Shown one piece after another: positions 8,701-18,108 of a stretch of DNA of 38,636 bases. The notes under the pieces are model-generated. The model made no database searches and was not told the DNA's origin. It worked only from the letters and a program-made list of their open reading frames with translations. The DNA is from Clostridia bacterium. Lineage in GTDB: Bacteria > Bacillota > Clostridia > Oscillospirales > Acutalibacteraceae. Position numbers and translations under genes: made by a program. Positions within the stretch are counted from its first letter, which is position 1. Every line of letters begins with the position of its first letter. The stretch covers positions 1 through 38,636 of the forward strand of contig JAFSYM010000046.1 of the NCBI GenBank assembly GCA_017450005.1. The letters are read 5' to 3'.

Positions 8701-8840
8701 TCAAAAAACGTGTACTGACCGTCGCCGAGATACTGTCCGTCGACCGTGTCCCACTCGCGGATTGTGTGCGAGGCGAAGACGGTATATTTTTGCAGCTGAC
8801 CGATCATATCCGCCAGCACCAGGGGTTTCACGGTTTTCAT
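5763..8840 (-). CDS. GH38 alpha-mannosidase
   Basis: A 1025-residue cytoplasmic enzyme with no signal peptide, the usual size of the MAN2C1-like bacterial alpha-mannosidases. Residues 1-240 form an N-terminal beta-domain. The catalytic domain begins at GHSHIDVAWLW, with zinc ligands His253 and Asp255. The nucleophile is Asp365 in TYWLPDCFGFS, and QFHDLLPGTSIHE near 565 provides the second metal-site His. The C-terminal half is the family's beta-sandwich region. GH38 enzymes hydrolyse alpha-mannosides with retention. GGAGGG precedes the ATG by 7 nt. It starts 15 nt after the rhaD stop, so it is co-transcribed with rhamnose genes, which makes mannose/6-deoxymannose-containing glycans a reasonable substrate guess. 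Confidence 0.93.
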   Translation of the reverse strand: MKTVKPLVLADMIGQLQKYTVFASHTIREWDTVDGQYLGDGQYTFFEDTHAVVHLGETWNARYDCARIFRAETVLPESFRGRKVYFHLNFGGEILVKIGGKIVGAVSERDSSRWIARDMVPIPVDSYIGEDGKVTIELEACVNSGEFCDAAMAGAHSMEYKLSAAEFLAIDPVCEKYVLDVDTIWDSLPEIKDPFIHDRVYAALDDSLHMVDYDFDDAQVRASIAEASAFLDDALSKIPHLPPCEVVMDGHSHIDVAWLWRIQESERKSARTFANNLLLMDLYPDFTFTQSQAILYDMVKRLYPDLYARLKEKVANGQWGVVGNTWVECDTNIASGEAMIRQLLYGREFFLKEFGVSSDTYWLPDCFGFSYALPQIIKRSGMKYFITAKLRNQDTNRFPHTLFRWRGADGSEILAYNQRSHYEGNFSASQLCETAYNNEQRDAGEGITFGMFGYGDGGGGCTYRMVETAERMRRFPGLPSSHMGHPSEFFAAVEKDRDKLPVWNDEMYYENHRGTYTSQAFIKKNNRKGEFLLSRVEMASLFAGLGYDREELEELWKLLLKNQFHDLLPGTSIHEAIEDCRPDYVRINAEGEALLEKALRFAEAKIAADQPGVVVWNLTSFAATAPVAAEVAEPTGIAGCESVCFEQKGKTFVRFLASDVPAMGYKFFAFADETAAPVVTATTRLLENDVLRVTIAENGELESVYDKENGREVLTGRGNTLTVFIDKCVHETAWNLEKNYQKKFWALDTADSVEVIEQNALRGVVRVKRTFHKSSITQDIVLYAHARALRFETTVDWHESDKLLKTAFPVSVLNTQAAFEIAHGAIQRPTHRNNSYDAAKFEQCAHKWADLSEGDYGVSLLNDCKYGHDIEGSRMRLTLLRAPTCPDPIGDHGPHTFTYCLYPHAGTWQTADTVREAQVLNVAPIAHAIVPQEGTLPAAQSFIETDRGDIVIDAFKSAQDGDGMILRLYEAKQMRGDVTVRVNLSFTRVTECNLMETDEQDLPVADGAFRFAVRPFEVRTFRLRP

Positions 8841-8855
8841 GTGCTGCCCTCCGTT

Positions 8856-9671
8856 TTACAGATTCAGAAAATCCCTGCGGTATTCAAGGCCGAACGCCTC
8901 GGCTATTTGTACCAATTCGTCGTCATGGATGGTGTTGATACGCGGACGGTTATAGGAAAGCATGTAAACCTGTGCTGCCTTTTCGACCGTTTCAATCAGG
9001 CCGAACGCCTCGTCGATATCCTTGCCCACGCCGTATAGGCCGTGCATGCCCCAGACGACCAGGCGGAATTCCTTCATTTTTTCGGCTGTGGCGATGCCGA
9101 TTTCGTTGTTGCCGCAGACCATCCACGGCAGCACGCCGACGCCGTCGGGGAAGACGACCATGCATTCGGTGCACATCTCCCAGAGCGTATGCGTGAGCGC
9201 CTTTTCCTCGAGCGGATGCACAAAGTTCATCGCCAGCAGGTACGTCGGATGGCAGTGCATCACGACACGGTGGTTCGGATCGATGGCCAGACGCGCCATG
9301 TGGCTCATCAGATGCGCGGGCAGCTCGCTGGTGAAGCGGCCGCCGTCGCTGTAGCCCCACAGCAGCTCCGCCGTCGTACCGTCTTCGGCAATGCGGATGA
9401 TGCCCAGATCACGCTCGGGATATTTCTGAATGTTGCGGAAATACTTGCCCGTGCCGGTCACGATAAAGATTTTGCCGATCAGCGGCTTTGCCTCAAATCC
9501 GGTCGGAATCGTGCGGATAACGTGCGACAGGTCGAGATACTCGGCAACCTCATCCGCATTCAGCAGCACACTGATGTTGCCGCCGTTGCGCTCGTCCCAG
9601 CCCAGGCGATACATGTTTGCGGTAATGTCCTTCATTTCCTCCACAAAAGGAGCGGTCAGAATGTCTTTCAT
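8856..9671 (-). CDS. rhaD: L-rhamnulose-1-phosphate aldolase
   Basis: A 271-residue class II aldolase that splits L-rhamnulose 1-phosphate into dihydroxyacetone phosphate and L-lactaldehyde. Its length matches E. coli RhaD (274). The expected active-site residues line up: Glu116 (TSELPAH), zinc ligands His139 and His141 (MHCHPTY) and His210 (VVWGMHGLYG), equivalent to E. coli Glu117, His141, His143 and His212. The ATG overlaps the rhaA stop in an ATGA junction, indicating translational coupling. The GH38 gene follows after 15 nt. No rhamnulokinase gene, which would make its substrate, is found in the window. Confidence 0.95.
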   Translation of the reverse strand: MKDILTAPFVEEMKDITANMYRLGWDERNGGNISVLLNADEVAEYLDLSHVIRTIPTGFEAKPLIGKIFIVTGTGKYFRNIQKYPERDLGIIRIAEDGTTAELLWGYSDGGRFTSELPAHLMSHMARLAIDPNHRVVMHCHPTYLLAMNFVHPLEEKALTHTLWEMCTECMVVFPDGVGVLPWMVCGNNEIGIATAEKMKEFRLVVWGMHGLYGVGKDIDEAFGLIETVEKAAQVYMLSYNRPRINTIHDDELVQIAEAFGLEYRRDFLNL

Positions 9672-10909
9672 TCGCGGTTCACCATGACTTCCTTTTCATA
9701 TTGTTCCACGTCGCCGTACCAGTCCTCCGACAGGCCCTGACGCGCGAGGTATTCCTCCCACACGTCGCACAGCGGCATCATTTTCTGCTTTTCAAGCGAG
9801 AACATCAGCTTGCCGAATTCGGCGTTGTCCTGCATGGCGCGCAGCGCATCGTGCGGTGCAAGCAGCGCGGACAGCAGCGCTTTTTCCATAGAACGCTGAC
9901 CGGTGACCCATGCGCCGATGCGGTTGATGGACGCATCGAAATAGTCAAGGCCGATCAGCACCTTGCCGACGGCATCGTTGCGCACGATCTCCGTCGCAAT
10001 CTCGCGCAGCTCGTCCTCGTACAGCACCACATGGTCGGAATCCCAGCGCACGCCGCGCGTAACATGCAGCGCAATCCTGTCGTGAAACGCAAGCAGCGCG
10101 GGAATCTTGTCCGAGACAACCTCGGTGGGATGATAGTGGCCGTTATCGAGCAGGCAGCACACGCCGCGCGTCGCGGCATAGTTCTGATAAAACTCGTTGC
10201 TGCCGACGGTGTAGCTCTCGAGGCCGATGCCGAAGACTTTGCTCTCCACGGCGTCGATCACGCCGGGCAGCTTCTCGGCGAAGATCTCGTCCAGGCTGCG
10301 GCGCAAACGGATACGCGGGGACAGGCGGTCGGCCGGCACGTCCTTGAGTCCGTCCGGAATCCAGACGTTGACCAGCGACGGCGTACCCATTTCGTCGGCA
10401 AAATACTGCGCGATCCGGCGGCAGATAATACCGTGCCGCACCCAGAACGCACGCACGTTCTCATCGGGTGAAGAGAGCGTCAGGCCGTCTTTGACCATCG
10501 GATGGCCGAAATAGGTGGGGTTGAAGTCAATGCCGTCAAGACCCAGCCGCTTGGCAAAGGCAACCCACGGTGCGAAGTGGCGCGGCTCGTAGGCGTCGCG
10601 GTCAATCTTGCCCTTGTCCTCGCCAAGGAATGCATAGCTCGCGTGCAGGTTCAGACGTTTTTTGCCAGGCATGAGCGAAACGGCCTTTTCAATGTCGTCC
10701 ATCAGCTCCTGCGGCGTGCGGGCACGGCCGGGATAGTTGCCGGTCGTCTGGATGCCGCCGGAGAGGGAATCCGATCCGTCGAAACCGAGCACATCGTCGC
10801 CCTGCCAGCAGTGCAGAGAAATCGGAATCGACAGCAGCGTTTCGATGGCCTGCTCGGTGTCGACGCCGATTGCGGCGTATTTTTCACGGGCACTTTCATA
10901 TCGTGTCAT
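9668..10909 (-). CDS. rhaA: L-rhamnose isomerase
   Basis: A 413-residue cytoplasmic enzyme interconverting L-rhamnose and L-rhamnulose, close to the 419 residues of E. coli RhaA. The metal/substrate-site region is seen as CLLDNGHYHP (Asp255, His258, His260) and RWDSDH (Asp290, Asp292). The N-terminal PISLHCWQGDDV and GGIQTTGNYPG stretches are characteristic of the family. ATG at 10909 starts MTRYESAREKYAAIG and is preceded by AAGGA about 10 nt away; the open frame continues upstream without a start-like context and is ignored. It is the first gene of the rhaA-rhaD-GH38 operon, with its own promoter at 10944-10972. Confidence 0.96.
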   Translation of the reverse strand: MTRYESAREKYAAIGVDTEQAIETLLSIPISLHCWQGDDVLGFDGSDSLSGGIQTTGNYPGRARTPQELMDDIEKAVSLMPGKKRLNLHASYAFLGEDKGKIDRDAYEPRHFAPWVAFAKRLGLDGIDFNPTYFGHPMVKDGLTLSSPDENVRAFWVRHGIICRRIAQYFADEMGTPSLVNVWIPDGLKDVPADRLSPRIRLRRSLDEIFAEKLPGVIDAVESKVFGIGLESYTVGSNEFYQNYAATRGVCCLLDNGHYHPTEVVSDKIPALLAFHDRIALHVTRGVRWDSDHVVLYEDELREIATEIVRNDAVGKVLIGLDYFDASINRIGAWVTGQRSMEKALLSALLAPHDALRAMQDNAEFGKLMFSLEKQKMMPLCDVWEEYLARQGLSEDWYGDVEQYEKEVMVNRE

Positions 10910-10943
10910 AATCGTCACATCCTTCGGAAAAATATATAAAATG

Positions 10944-10972
10944 ATTGTAGCATTTCCTGCCCCCGGAATCAA
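10944..10972 (-). promoter_or_regulatory. Promoter of the rhaA operon
   Basis: On the minus strand, TTGATT (10972-10967) and TACAAT (10949-10944) are separated by 17 nt. Transcription would begin about 25-30 nt before the rhaA start. The divergent tautomerase promoter lies within 60 bp, so a shared regulator could act on both. Confidence 0.6.
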
Positions 10973-11004
10973 GGGCGCAAGCGCATTTTTTTGAAAAAGT
11001 TCGG

Positions 11005-11033
11005 TTGCGAAACGGCAGCTTATGTGGTAAAAT
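11005..11033 (+). promoter_or_regulatory. Promoter of the tautomerase gene
   Basis: TTGCGA (11005-11010) and TAAAAT (11028-11033) are 17 nt apart, about 33 nt upstream of the start codon. Confidence 0.55.
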
Positions 11034-11065
11034 ATAAACAAATATATGAAACGGGAGGTTTTTCT

Positions 11066-11410
11066 ATGCCCTGTATTCAAACAACCGCCAACGTCCGCAT
11101 CTCCGAGAGCGACCGCCGCACGCTGCAGACGCGCTTCGGCAAGGCGATCGAAGTATTCCCCGGCAAGACCGAGCAGTGGCTGATGCTCACCTTCTCGGAC
11201 AACACGCCTGTCTGCATGGCGGGCGACGGCGAAATGCCCGCGGCATTCGTCGAGGTCAGTCTGCTGGGCAAATCCGACCGTGCGCATTTTGAGCGCATGA
11301 CAGCGGAAATCTGCGATGTATTGCACGACGTCCTGTTGATCGATCCCGCACGCATCTACGTCAAGTACACCGAGGTTGCCCACTGGGGCTGGAACGGCGG
11401 CAATTTCTGA
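11066..11410 (+). CDS. MIF-like tautomerase
   Basis: A 114-residue member of the macrophage migration inhibitory factor/phenylpyruvate tautomerase family, which is about 115 residues. The mature protein would start with the catalytic proline (MPCIQTTANV). The conserved GK after about residue 30 (FPGKTEQWLM), the DPARIYVKY strand and the C-terminal WGWNGGNF, equivalent to the GWNxxxF of MIF, are all visible. The ATG at 11066 follows GGGAGG with a 7-nt spacer; the longer frame upstream lacks a ribosome site. The physiological substrate of bacterial MIF homologues is usually unknown. It is divergent from rhaA and 83 nt upstream of yunB. Confidence 0.9.
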   Translation: MPCIQTTANVRISESDRRTLQTRFGKAIEVFPGKTEQWLMLTFSDNTPVCMAGDGEMPAAFVEVSLLGKSDRAHFERMTAEICDVLHDVLLIDPARIYVKYTEVAHWGWNGGNF

Positions 11411-11447
11411 GCCTGCCGCTGAAACCCGCACCTTTTTGCCGCGTGCG

Positions 11448-11455
11448 CATACAAT
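11448..11455 (+). promoter_or_regulatory. Possible sigma-E type -10 element before yunB
   Basis: CATACAAT at 11448-11455 matches the sporulation sigma-E -10 consensus as I remember it, 38 nt before the yunB start. yunB belongs to the sigma-E regulon in Bacillus subtilis. No convincing sigma-E -35 ATA element is seen at the right distance, so this is weak. Confidence 0.3.
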
Positions 11456-11493
11456 GAACCGTATCGCACTGTATCGCAAGGGGGCGGAATTGT

Positions 11494-14123
<2,630 letters not shown>

Positions 14124-14126
14124 TCA

Positions 14127-14289
14127 AGGCAACACCGCACAAATCGTGGCGCACGCCTTGCTTGAATCTGTTTCCGTCAAGCTGCACAAAAATATCTTGA
14201 CTTGCGTTAGCAAGCCTGCGATCTTTTTGTACAACCTGACGAAAAATCTTACTTTGCAATCCGCACGCCCCAATTGTGCGGTGTTGCCT
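14127..14289. repeat. 163-bp foldback (MITE-like) element
   Basis: Perfect 16-bp terminal inverted repeats (AGGCAACACCGCACAA at 14127-14142 and its complement at 14274-14289) flank an interior whose two halves are also imperfect inverted copies. The element therefore folds along its full length to the apex CTTGC-GTTA-GCAAG at 14201-14214. It has no coding capacity. This is typical of a palindromic MITE. A direct target duplication is not obvious. Lying just after ligA, it may also act as a terminator. Confidence 0.7.
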
Positions 14290-14350
14290 CAAAAAACAGA
14301 ATACACACGAAGAACGTAAAGACGGTCACGACTTAAAGGCTGTTAAAGAA

Positions 14351-14400
14351 GATGCCTCCGACATGTGCAGACAGCGTTCTGCGCACACCGGAGGCGTATT
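14351..14400. terminator. Bidirectional hairpin between ligA and nagA
   Basis: GCCTCCG (14354-14360) pairs with CGGAGGC (14389-14395). A nested stem, TGTGCAGA (14364-14371) with TCTGCGCACA (14378-14387), carries a small bulge. It lies between the 3' ends of convergent ligA and nagA, with T-rich sequence on both sides (ATTATTT on plus, ATCTTCTTT on minus). The remaining sequence from 14290 to 14469 shows nothing else. Confidence 0.5.
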
Positions 14401-14469
14401 ATTTATGCAGTACCGCAGCATATGCAATCCGACTTTTCATGCTCCGGTTTGCAGATACCCTTTGAAAAA

Positions 14470-15606
14470 TCAGTCGGTTGATACGGTTTGCATCATTGTT
14501 CCGTGAGCGATTGTATAACGAATGCGGTTTTGTGCGTCGAGCACGAGCAGATCCGCAGCCTTGCCCGGTTCGATGCTGCCGATATGCGCATCTGCACCCG
14601 CGACACGCGCGGGATTGATCGTGCATGCGCGCAGCGCGTCGGCAAACGGAATACCCCACGCGAGCAGATTGCAGAACTCCTCGTGCAGATTCGTCGTGGA
14701 TGCGGCGATCGTCCCGTCTGAAAGACGCGCCTTGCCGTTGCGGACAAAAACGCGCTGCCCGCCGAGGACATAGTCGCCGTCGGCGCAGCCTGCGGCGCGC
14801 ATCGAATCGCTGATGACGACCGCGCGGTCACTGCCGAGCAGACGGAACGCCATTCGCACGACGGCAGGATGGTTGTGAAAACCGTCGCAGATCAGCTCCG
14901 CTGTCGCCGTATCGCTGCACAGCAGCGCCGTCACCGCACCGGGATCGCGGTTGCGGATCGGCGGCATGGCGTTGAACAGATGCGTGCCGTGCGAAAAGCC
15001 GTGCAGGAGTCCCTGCTGCATCTGCTCGAACGTGGCGGCCGTATGTCCGGCGGATACGGTACAGCATGCGGAAACCACTTCGGCAAACGCGCACGCGCCC
15101 TCGGTTTCCGGCGCGACGTCCACCGCGCACACGCGGCTGATCGCATGCAGCGCGCGAAACTCCTCTATATCCGCCGGCCGAATCCAGTCGCCGCACTGTG
15201 CGCCCTTTTTCTCCATAGAGATATACGGTCCTTCCATGCGCACACCGAGAATACGCGCGCCCTCTTCCGATCCCTTGAACGCTTCGACCGCGGCGAACTG
15301 CGTTTCGAGCGCCTCGCGCGGGAGCGTCATGCTCGCCGGGCAGAAGGACGTCACGCCGCAGCGCGCGAGATACCGCGACATTTTCTGCAGCGACTGCGGA
15401 TCGGCGTCCGCCATATCTCCCCCGCCGCCGCCGTGGATGTGGATATCCACAAAGCCGGGTACGACCGTGCAGCCTGTACAGTCAAGCACGTCGTCCGTCT
15501 GCGGCAGATCGCCGCCGATCTGCGCAATCCGGTCGCCCCGCAACAGCACGTCCGCGCGCTGCGGATGAAATGATCCGTCATATACAATACCGTTTTGAAT
15601 CAGCAT
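14470..15606 (-). CDS. nagA: N-acetylglucosamine-6-phosphate deacetylase
   Basis: A 378-residue amidohydrolase that converts GlcNAc-6-phosphate to glucosamine-6-phosphate and acetate. The metal-site motifs appear in order: His56 and His58 (VDIHIHGG), the Glu of RMEGPY, the His of SAGHTAAT, HGTHLFNAM, and the catalytic Asp of VISDSM. The C-terminal INPARVAGADAHIGSIEPGK is typical. The start is placed at 15606 (MLIQNG) because AAGGG at 15620-15616 is 9 nt upstream; the ATG at 15615 abuts that site. No nagB is nearby. A strong terminator ends only about 17 nt before this start, so its transcription depends on read-through or a promoter inside proS. Confidence 0.94.
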   Translation of the reverse strand: MLIQNGIVYDGSFHPQRADVLLRGDRIAQIGGDLPQTDDVLDCTGCTVVPGFVDIHIHGGGGGDMADADPQSLQKMSRYLARCGVTSFCPASMTLPREALETQFAAVEAFKGSEEGARILGVRMEGPYISMEKKGAQCGDWIRPADIEEFRALHAISRVCAVDVAPETEGACAFAEVVSACCTVSAGHTAATFEQMQQGLLHGFSHGTHLFNAMPPIRNRDPGAVTALLCSDTATAELICDGFHNHPAVVRMAFRLLGSDRAVVISDSMRAAGCADGDYVLGGQRVFVRNGKARLSDGTIAASTTNLHEEFCNLLAWGIPFADALRACTINPARVAGADAHIGSIEPGKAADLLVLDAQNRIRYTIAHGTMMQTVSTD

Positions 15607-15622
15607 GCTTCCCATCCCTTAT

Positions 15623-15651
15623 AAAAAAGGACGGGAGCGTTCCCGTCCTTT
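15623..15651 (-). terminator. Intrinsic terminator between proS and nagA
   Basis: On the minus strand, GGACGGGA (15648-15641) pairs with TCCCGTCC (15636-15629) across a 4-nt loop and is followed by six T (15628-15623). It lies 15 nt after the proS stop and ends 17 nt before the nagA start, so it could act as a partial terminator or attenuator for nagA. Confidence 0.85.
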
Positions 15652-15665
15652 CCCTGATCTTGTGC

Positions 15666-17105
15666 TTAATATGCCTTGCCCCAGTAGACCATGTGCTTGG
15701 CCGGTTTCCCGCAGCAGACGCACACATCGCTGAGCTGCTCCTGCGCAAAGGGAATGCAGCGTGAGCCGACGCCTGTCTGCTCCTTGACCGCATCCTCGCA
15801 CGCTTCCTCGCCGCACCACATGGTCTTGACGAAGCCGTCGCCGTTTTCGGCCAGCGCCGTGCGGATCTCGTCGATCGTCCGGCACGCATAGGTGCGTTTT
15901 TCGCGGTTCTGCAGCGCCTTGTCGTAGATGGAGTGCGCAAGCTCGCGCAGCAGACGGTCGATCTCGCTCTCCAGATTTTCGAGCGGGACGAAATACTTTT
16001 CACGCGTATCGCGGCGAACCAGTACGCACTGTCCCTTTTCGATATCCTTCGGGCCGATCTCCAGCCGCAGCGGAACGCCCTTCATCTCATACTCCGCAAA
16101 CTTCCAGCCGGGCGAGTTGTCGCTGTCGTCGACCTTGACGCGGTACAGCTTGCTCAGACGCTCACGCAGCGCGTACGCCGCATCGAGCACGCCGCTCTTG
16201 TGCTGCGCGATCGGCAGGATAACAACCTGAATCGGCGCCACAGCAGGCGGAAGCACCAAGCCGTTGTTGTCACCGTGCGACATGATGACCGCGCCAATCA
16301 GACGTGTCGTCATGCCCCAGGACGTCTGGTGCACATATTGAAGCTGGTTGTTCTTGTCGGTATACTGGATACCGAACGCACGGGCGAAACCGTCGCCGAA
16401 ATAATGCGAAGTACCCGCCTGCAGCGCCTTGCCGTCATGCATGAGCGCCTCGATCGCGTAGGTATCCTCCGCGCCGGCGAATTTGTCGCTCTCGGTCTTC
16501 TTGCCCTTGATGACCGGCATGCAAAGCTCTTCTTCGCAGAACGAAGCGTACACGTTGAGCATGCGCTCGGTCTCGGCAATCGCTTCCTCGGCTGTCGCAT
16601 GCGCCGTATGCCCCTCCTGCCAGAGGAACTCGCGCGAACGCAGGAACGGACGCGTCGTCTTTTCCCAGCGCACGACCGAACACCACTGGTTGTACAGCTT
16701 CGGCAAATCGCGCCAGGAATGGATGATATTGGCATAGTGCTCGCAGAAGAGCGTCTCCGAAGTCGGACGCACGCAAAGCCGCTCCGCCAAAGGTTCGCTG
16801 CCGCCGTGCGTGACCCAGGCCACCTCCGGGGCAAAACCTTCGACGTGATCTTTTTCTTTTTGCAGCAGACCTTCCGGGATAAACATGGGCATATATACGT
16901 TTTCATGTCCCGTCGCCTTGAACCGCGCGTCAAGCAGGCGCTGGATGTGCTCCCACACGGCATAGCCGTAAGGACGGATGACCATGCAGCCCTTGACGCT
17001 CGAATAGTCGATCAGATCCGCTTTTTTGACAATATCGGTATACCATTGGGCGAAGTCCACTTCCATGGAAGTGATTTCTTCGACCATCTTTTTCTGTTCA
17101 GCCAA
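15666..17105 (-). CDS. proS: Prolyl-tRNA synthetase, short archaeal/eukaryotic-type
   Basis: A 479-residue class II aminoacyl-tRNA synthetase charging tRNA-Pro. It lacks the bacterial INS editing insertion and has the ProS type 3 length. Motif 2 is visible ([20 protein letters not shown]), as are the proline-pocket region VRPTSETLF, motif 3 ([16 protein letters not shown]) and a C-terminal cysteine-rich segment ([17 protein letters not shown]) suited to binding zinc. The start codon appears to be TTG at 17105: AGAGGAA lies about 9 nt upstream, whereas the first in-frame ATG, six codons later, has no ribosome site. It is 24 nt downstream of acpP. Confidence 0.95.
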   Translation of the reverse strand: MAEQKKMVEEITSMEVDFAQWYTDIVKKADLIDYSSVKGCMVIRPYGYAVWEHIQRLLDARFKATGHENVYMPMFIPEGLLQKEKDHVEGFAPEVAWVTHGGSEPLAERLCVRPTSETLFCEHYANIIHSWRDLPKLYNQWCSVVRWEKTTRPFLRSREFLWQEGHTAHATAEEAIAETERMLNVYASFCEEELCMPVIKGKKTESDKFAGAEDTYAIEALMHDGKALQAGTSHYFGDGFARAFGIQYTDKNNQLQYVHQTSWGMTTRLIGAVIMSHGDNNGLVLPPAVAPIQVVILPIAQHKSGVLDAAYALRERLSKLYRVKVDDSDNSPGWKFAEYEMKGVPLRLEIGPKDIEKGQCVLVRRDTREKYFVPLENLESEIDRLLRELAHSIYDKALQNREKRTYACRTIDEIRTALAENGDGFVKTMWCGEEACEDAVKEQTGVGSRCIPFAQEQLSDVCVCCGKPAKHMVYWGKAY

Positions 17106-17129
17106 AACTTGTACTTCCTCTCCGGAAGA

Positions 17130-17354
17130 TCAGTGATCCTCCACAAATCTCACGATATCGCCGACCGTCTTGAACTTTTCGATCTCCTCGTCCGGAACAT
17201 CAATGTCGAACTCGTCCTCGATCGACATAGCGATCTCGACAACATCCAGACTGTCTTCGACCAGATCGCCGATCAGACCGGAGTCCATCGTGACGTTGTC
17301 CTCATCCAGCTTGAACTGCTCGCAAAGAATGCTTCTGATTTTTTCAAAGACCAT
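17130..17354 (-). CDS. acpP: Acyl carrier protein
   Basis: A 74-residue acidic carrier protein for fatty acid synthesis. The phosphopantetheine attachment site is Ser35 in the DSLD motif (LVEDSLDVVEIAM). The C-terminal half IEDEFDIDVPDEE is the family signature. AAGGAG lies about 9 nt upstream of the ATG. It has a strong promoter and is followed by proS after 24 nt. No other fab genes are adjacent, so it may be one of several carrier proteins, but the sequence is a standard housekeeping ACP. Confidence 0.96.
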   Translation of the reverse strand: MVFEKIRSILCEQFKLDEDNVTMDSGLIGDLVEDSLDVVEIAMSIEDEFDIDVPDEEIEKFKTVGDIVRFVEDH

Positions 17355-17426
17355 TTCAAGAATCTCCTTATGTTTAGTACGTTTGCCGACAGCTTCTGCA
17401 AAACGCCGCCAAACGCTTCACCTTGT

Positions 17427-17455
17427 AATATATGCACCTTTTTAGGATTTGTCAA
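17427..17455 (-). promoter_or_regulatory. Promoter of acpP-proS
   Basis: On the minus strand, TTGACA (17455-17450) and TATATT (17432-17427) are separated by 17 nt, about 73 nt before the acpP start. Confidence 0.75.
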
Positions 17456-17908
17456 GTGCCAAGCGCAGATTTTACATAAATATTTTTCGGTTTCGCTTTT
17501 TTGTCATATTTGCACAACCGAAACAGCGTTTTGTGTTATTGACAGGGATGTAAAGTAGAATTCCTTGCGCAATTCAGGTACAGGAAACCTGGTCGTATGT
17601 TTCAGATTCGTTGATATATAATAATTTGCACGATTAACTCTAATTTTTGTAAAGCTGAATGCCCTTACAAATCGTGCGGTGTTTTATCGTTTTTGGCAAC
17701 CGGATGCCTGAAATGCAGGATCTCTCCCGATGTTTAGCCGTCCGCATCTGCTCAGACAATTCAATTTTGTGCAAATTGTGTAAGAAGGTCGTGCTTTTGC
17801 GCAAGGAATTGCACATGTTTTGCATATATTTCTCAAATCAGAAGAATATGCCGGGTTCTTTCGAGCTGATGTTCCCTGCCGTGTTGTAAAGGGTAAACTC
17901 CTTACTTT

Positions 17909-17938
17909 GGTGGAAAACTCGGTGGATAATGTGGATAA
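17909..17938. other. Tandem DnaA-box-like nonamers
   Basis: Three same-oriented nonamers are seen: GGTGGAAAA (17909-17917), GGTGGATAA (17921-17929) and TGTGGATAA (17930-17938). The last is the exact complement of the consensus DnaA box TTATCCACA; the others differ from it by two and one bases. The cluster lies in an AT-rich non-coding region between divergent transcription units. There is no dnaA or dnaN gene nearby, so an origin function is only a possibility. Confidence 0.4.
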
Positions 17939-18034
17939 CTTTTGCGAAACGGCCTGTTTTCAACCATTTTCTGTAAGGCTGATGTCTTTACAATACAAAA
18001 ATTGCGCTTTTACGTCTTTTTTCCGAATTAACGC

Positions 18035-18063
18035 TTGACAGCAAGCGTCTACATCTATATAAT
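18035..18063 (+). promoter_or_regulatory. Perfect consensus promoter of the InlB-repeat protein
   Basis: TTGACA (18035-18040) and TATAAT (18058-18063) are exactly 17 nt apart. Transcription would start near 18070, which supports the TTG start at 18109 over the ATGs at 18070 and 18082. Confidence 0.88.
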
Positions 18064-18108
18064 GTATATGTGCTATTGTACATGGCTATAAGGGAGGGTG
18101 TAAACATT

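Larger units (their letters stand above)
17355..18108. other. 754-bp non-coding, repeat-rich region
   Basis: No credible gene is seen: the short frames here lack ribosome sites and family resemblance. The region holds the acpP promoter at its left and a consensus promoter at its right. Between them are a 14-bp inverted repeat (17559-17572 / 17797-17810), a hairpin with GCACGATT arms (17628-17635 / 17670-17677), several TGTAAAG-type dyads (17648-17669, 17972-17992) and a tandem group of DnaA-box-like nonamers (17909-17938). It is visibly more AT-rich than its flanks. Confidence 0.7.

Noticed and set aside
17539-17567. TTGACA at 17539-17544 considered as a rightward promoter
   Set aside because: No acceptable -10 hexamer lies 16-18 nt downstream.
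17640-17889. Short frames on both strands in the acpP upstream region
   Set aside because: They lack ribosome sites and family resemblance, and the region's inverted repeats explain the sequence better.
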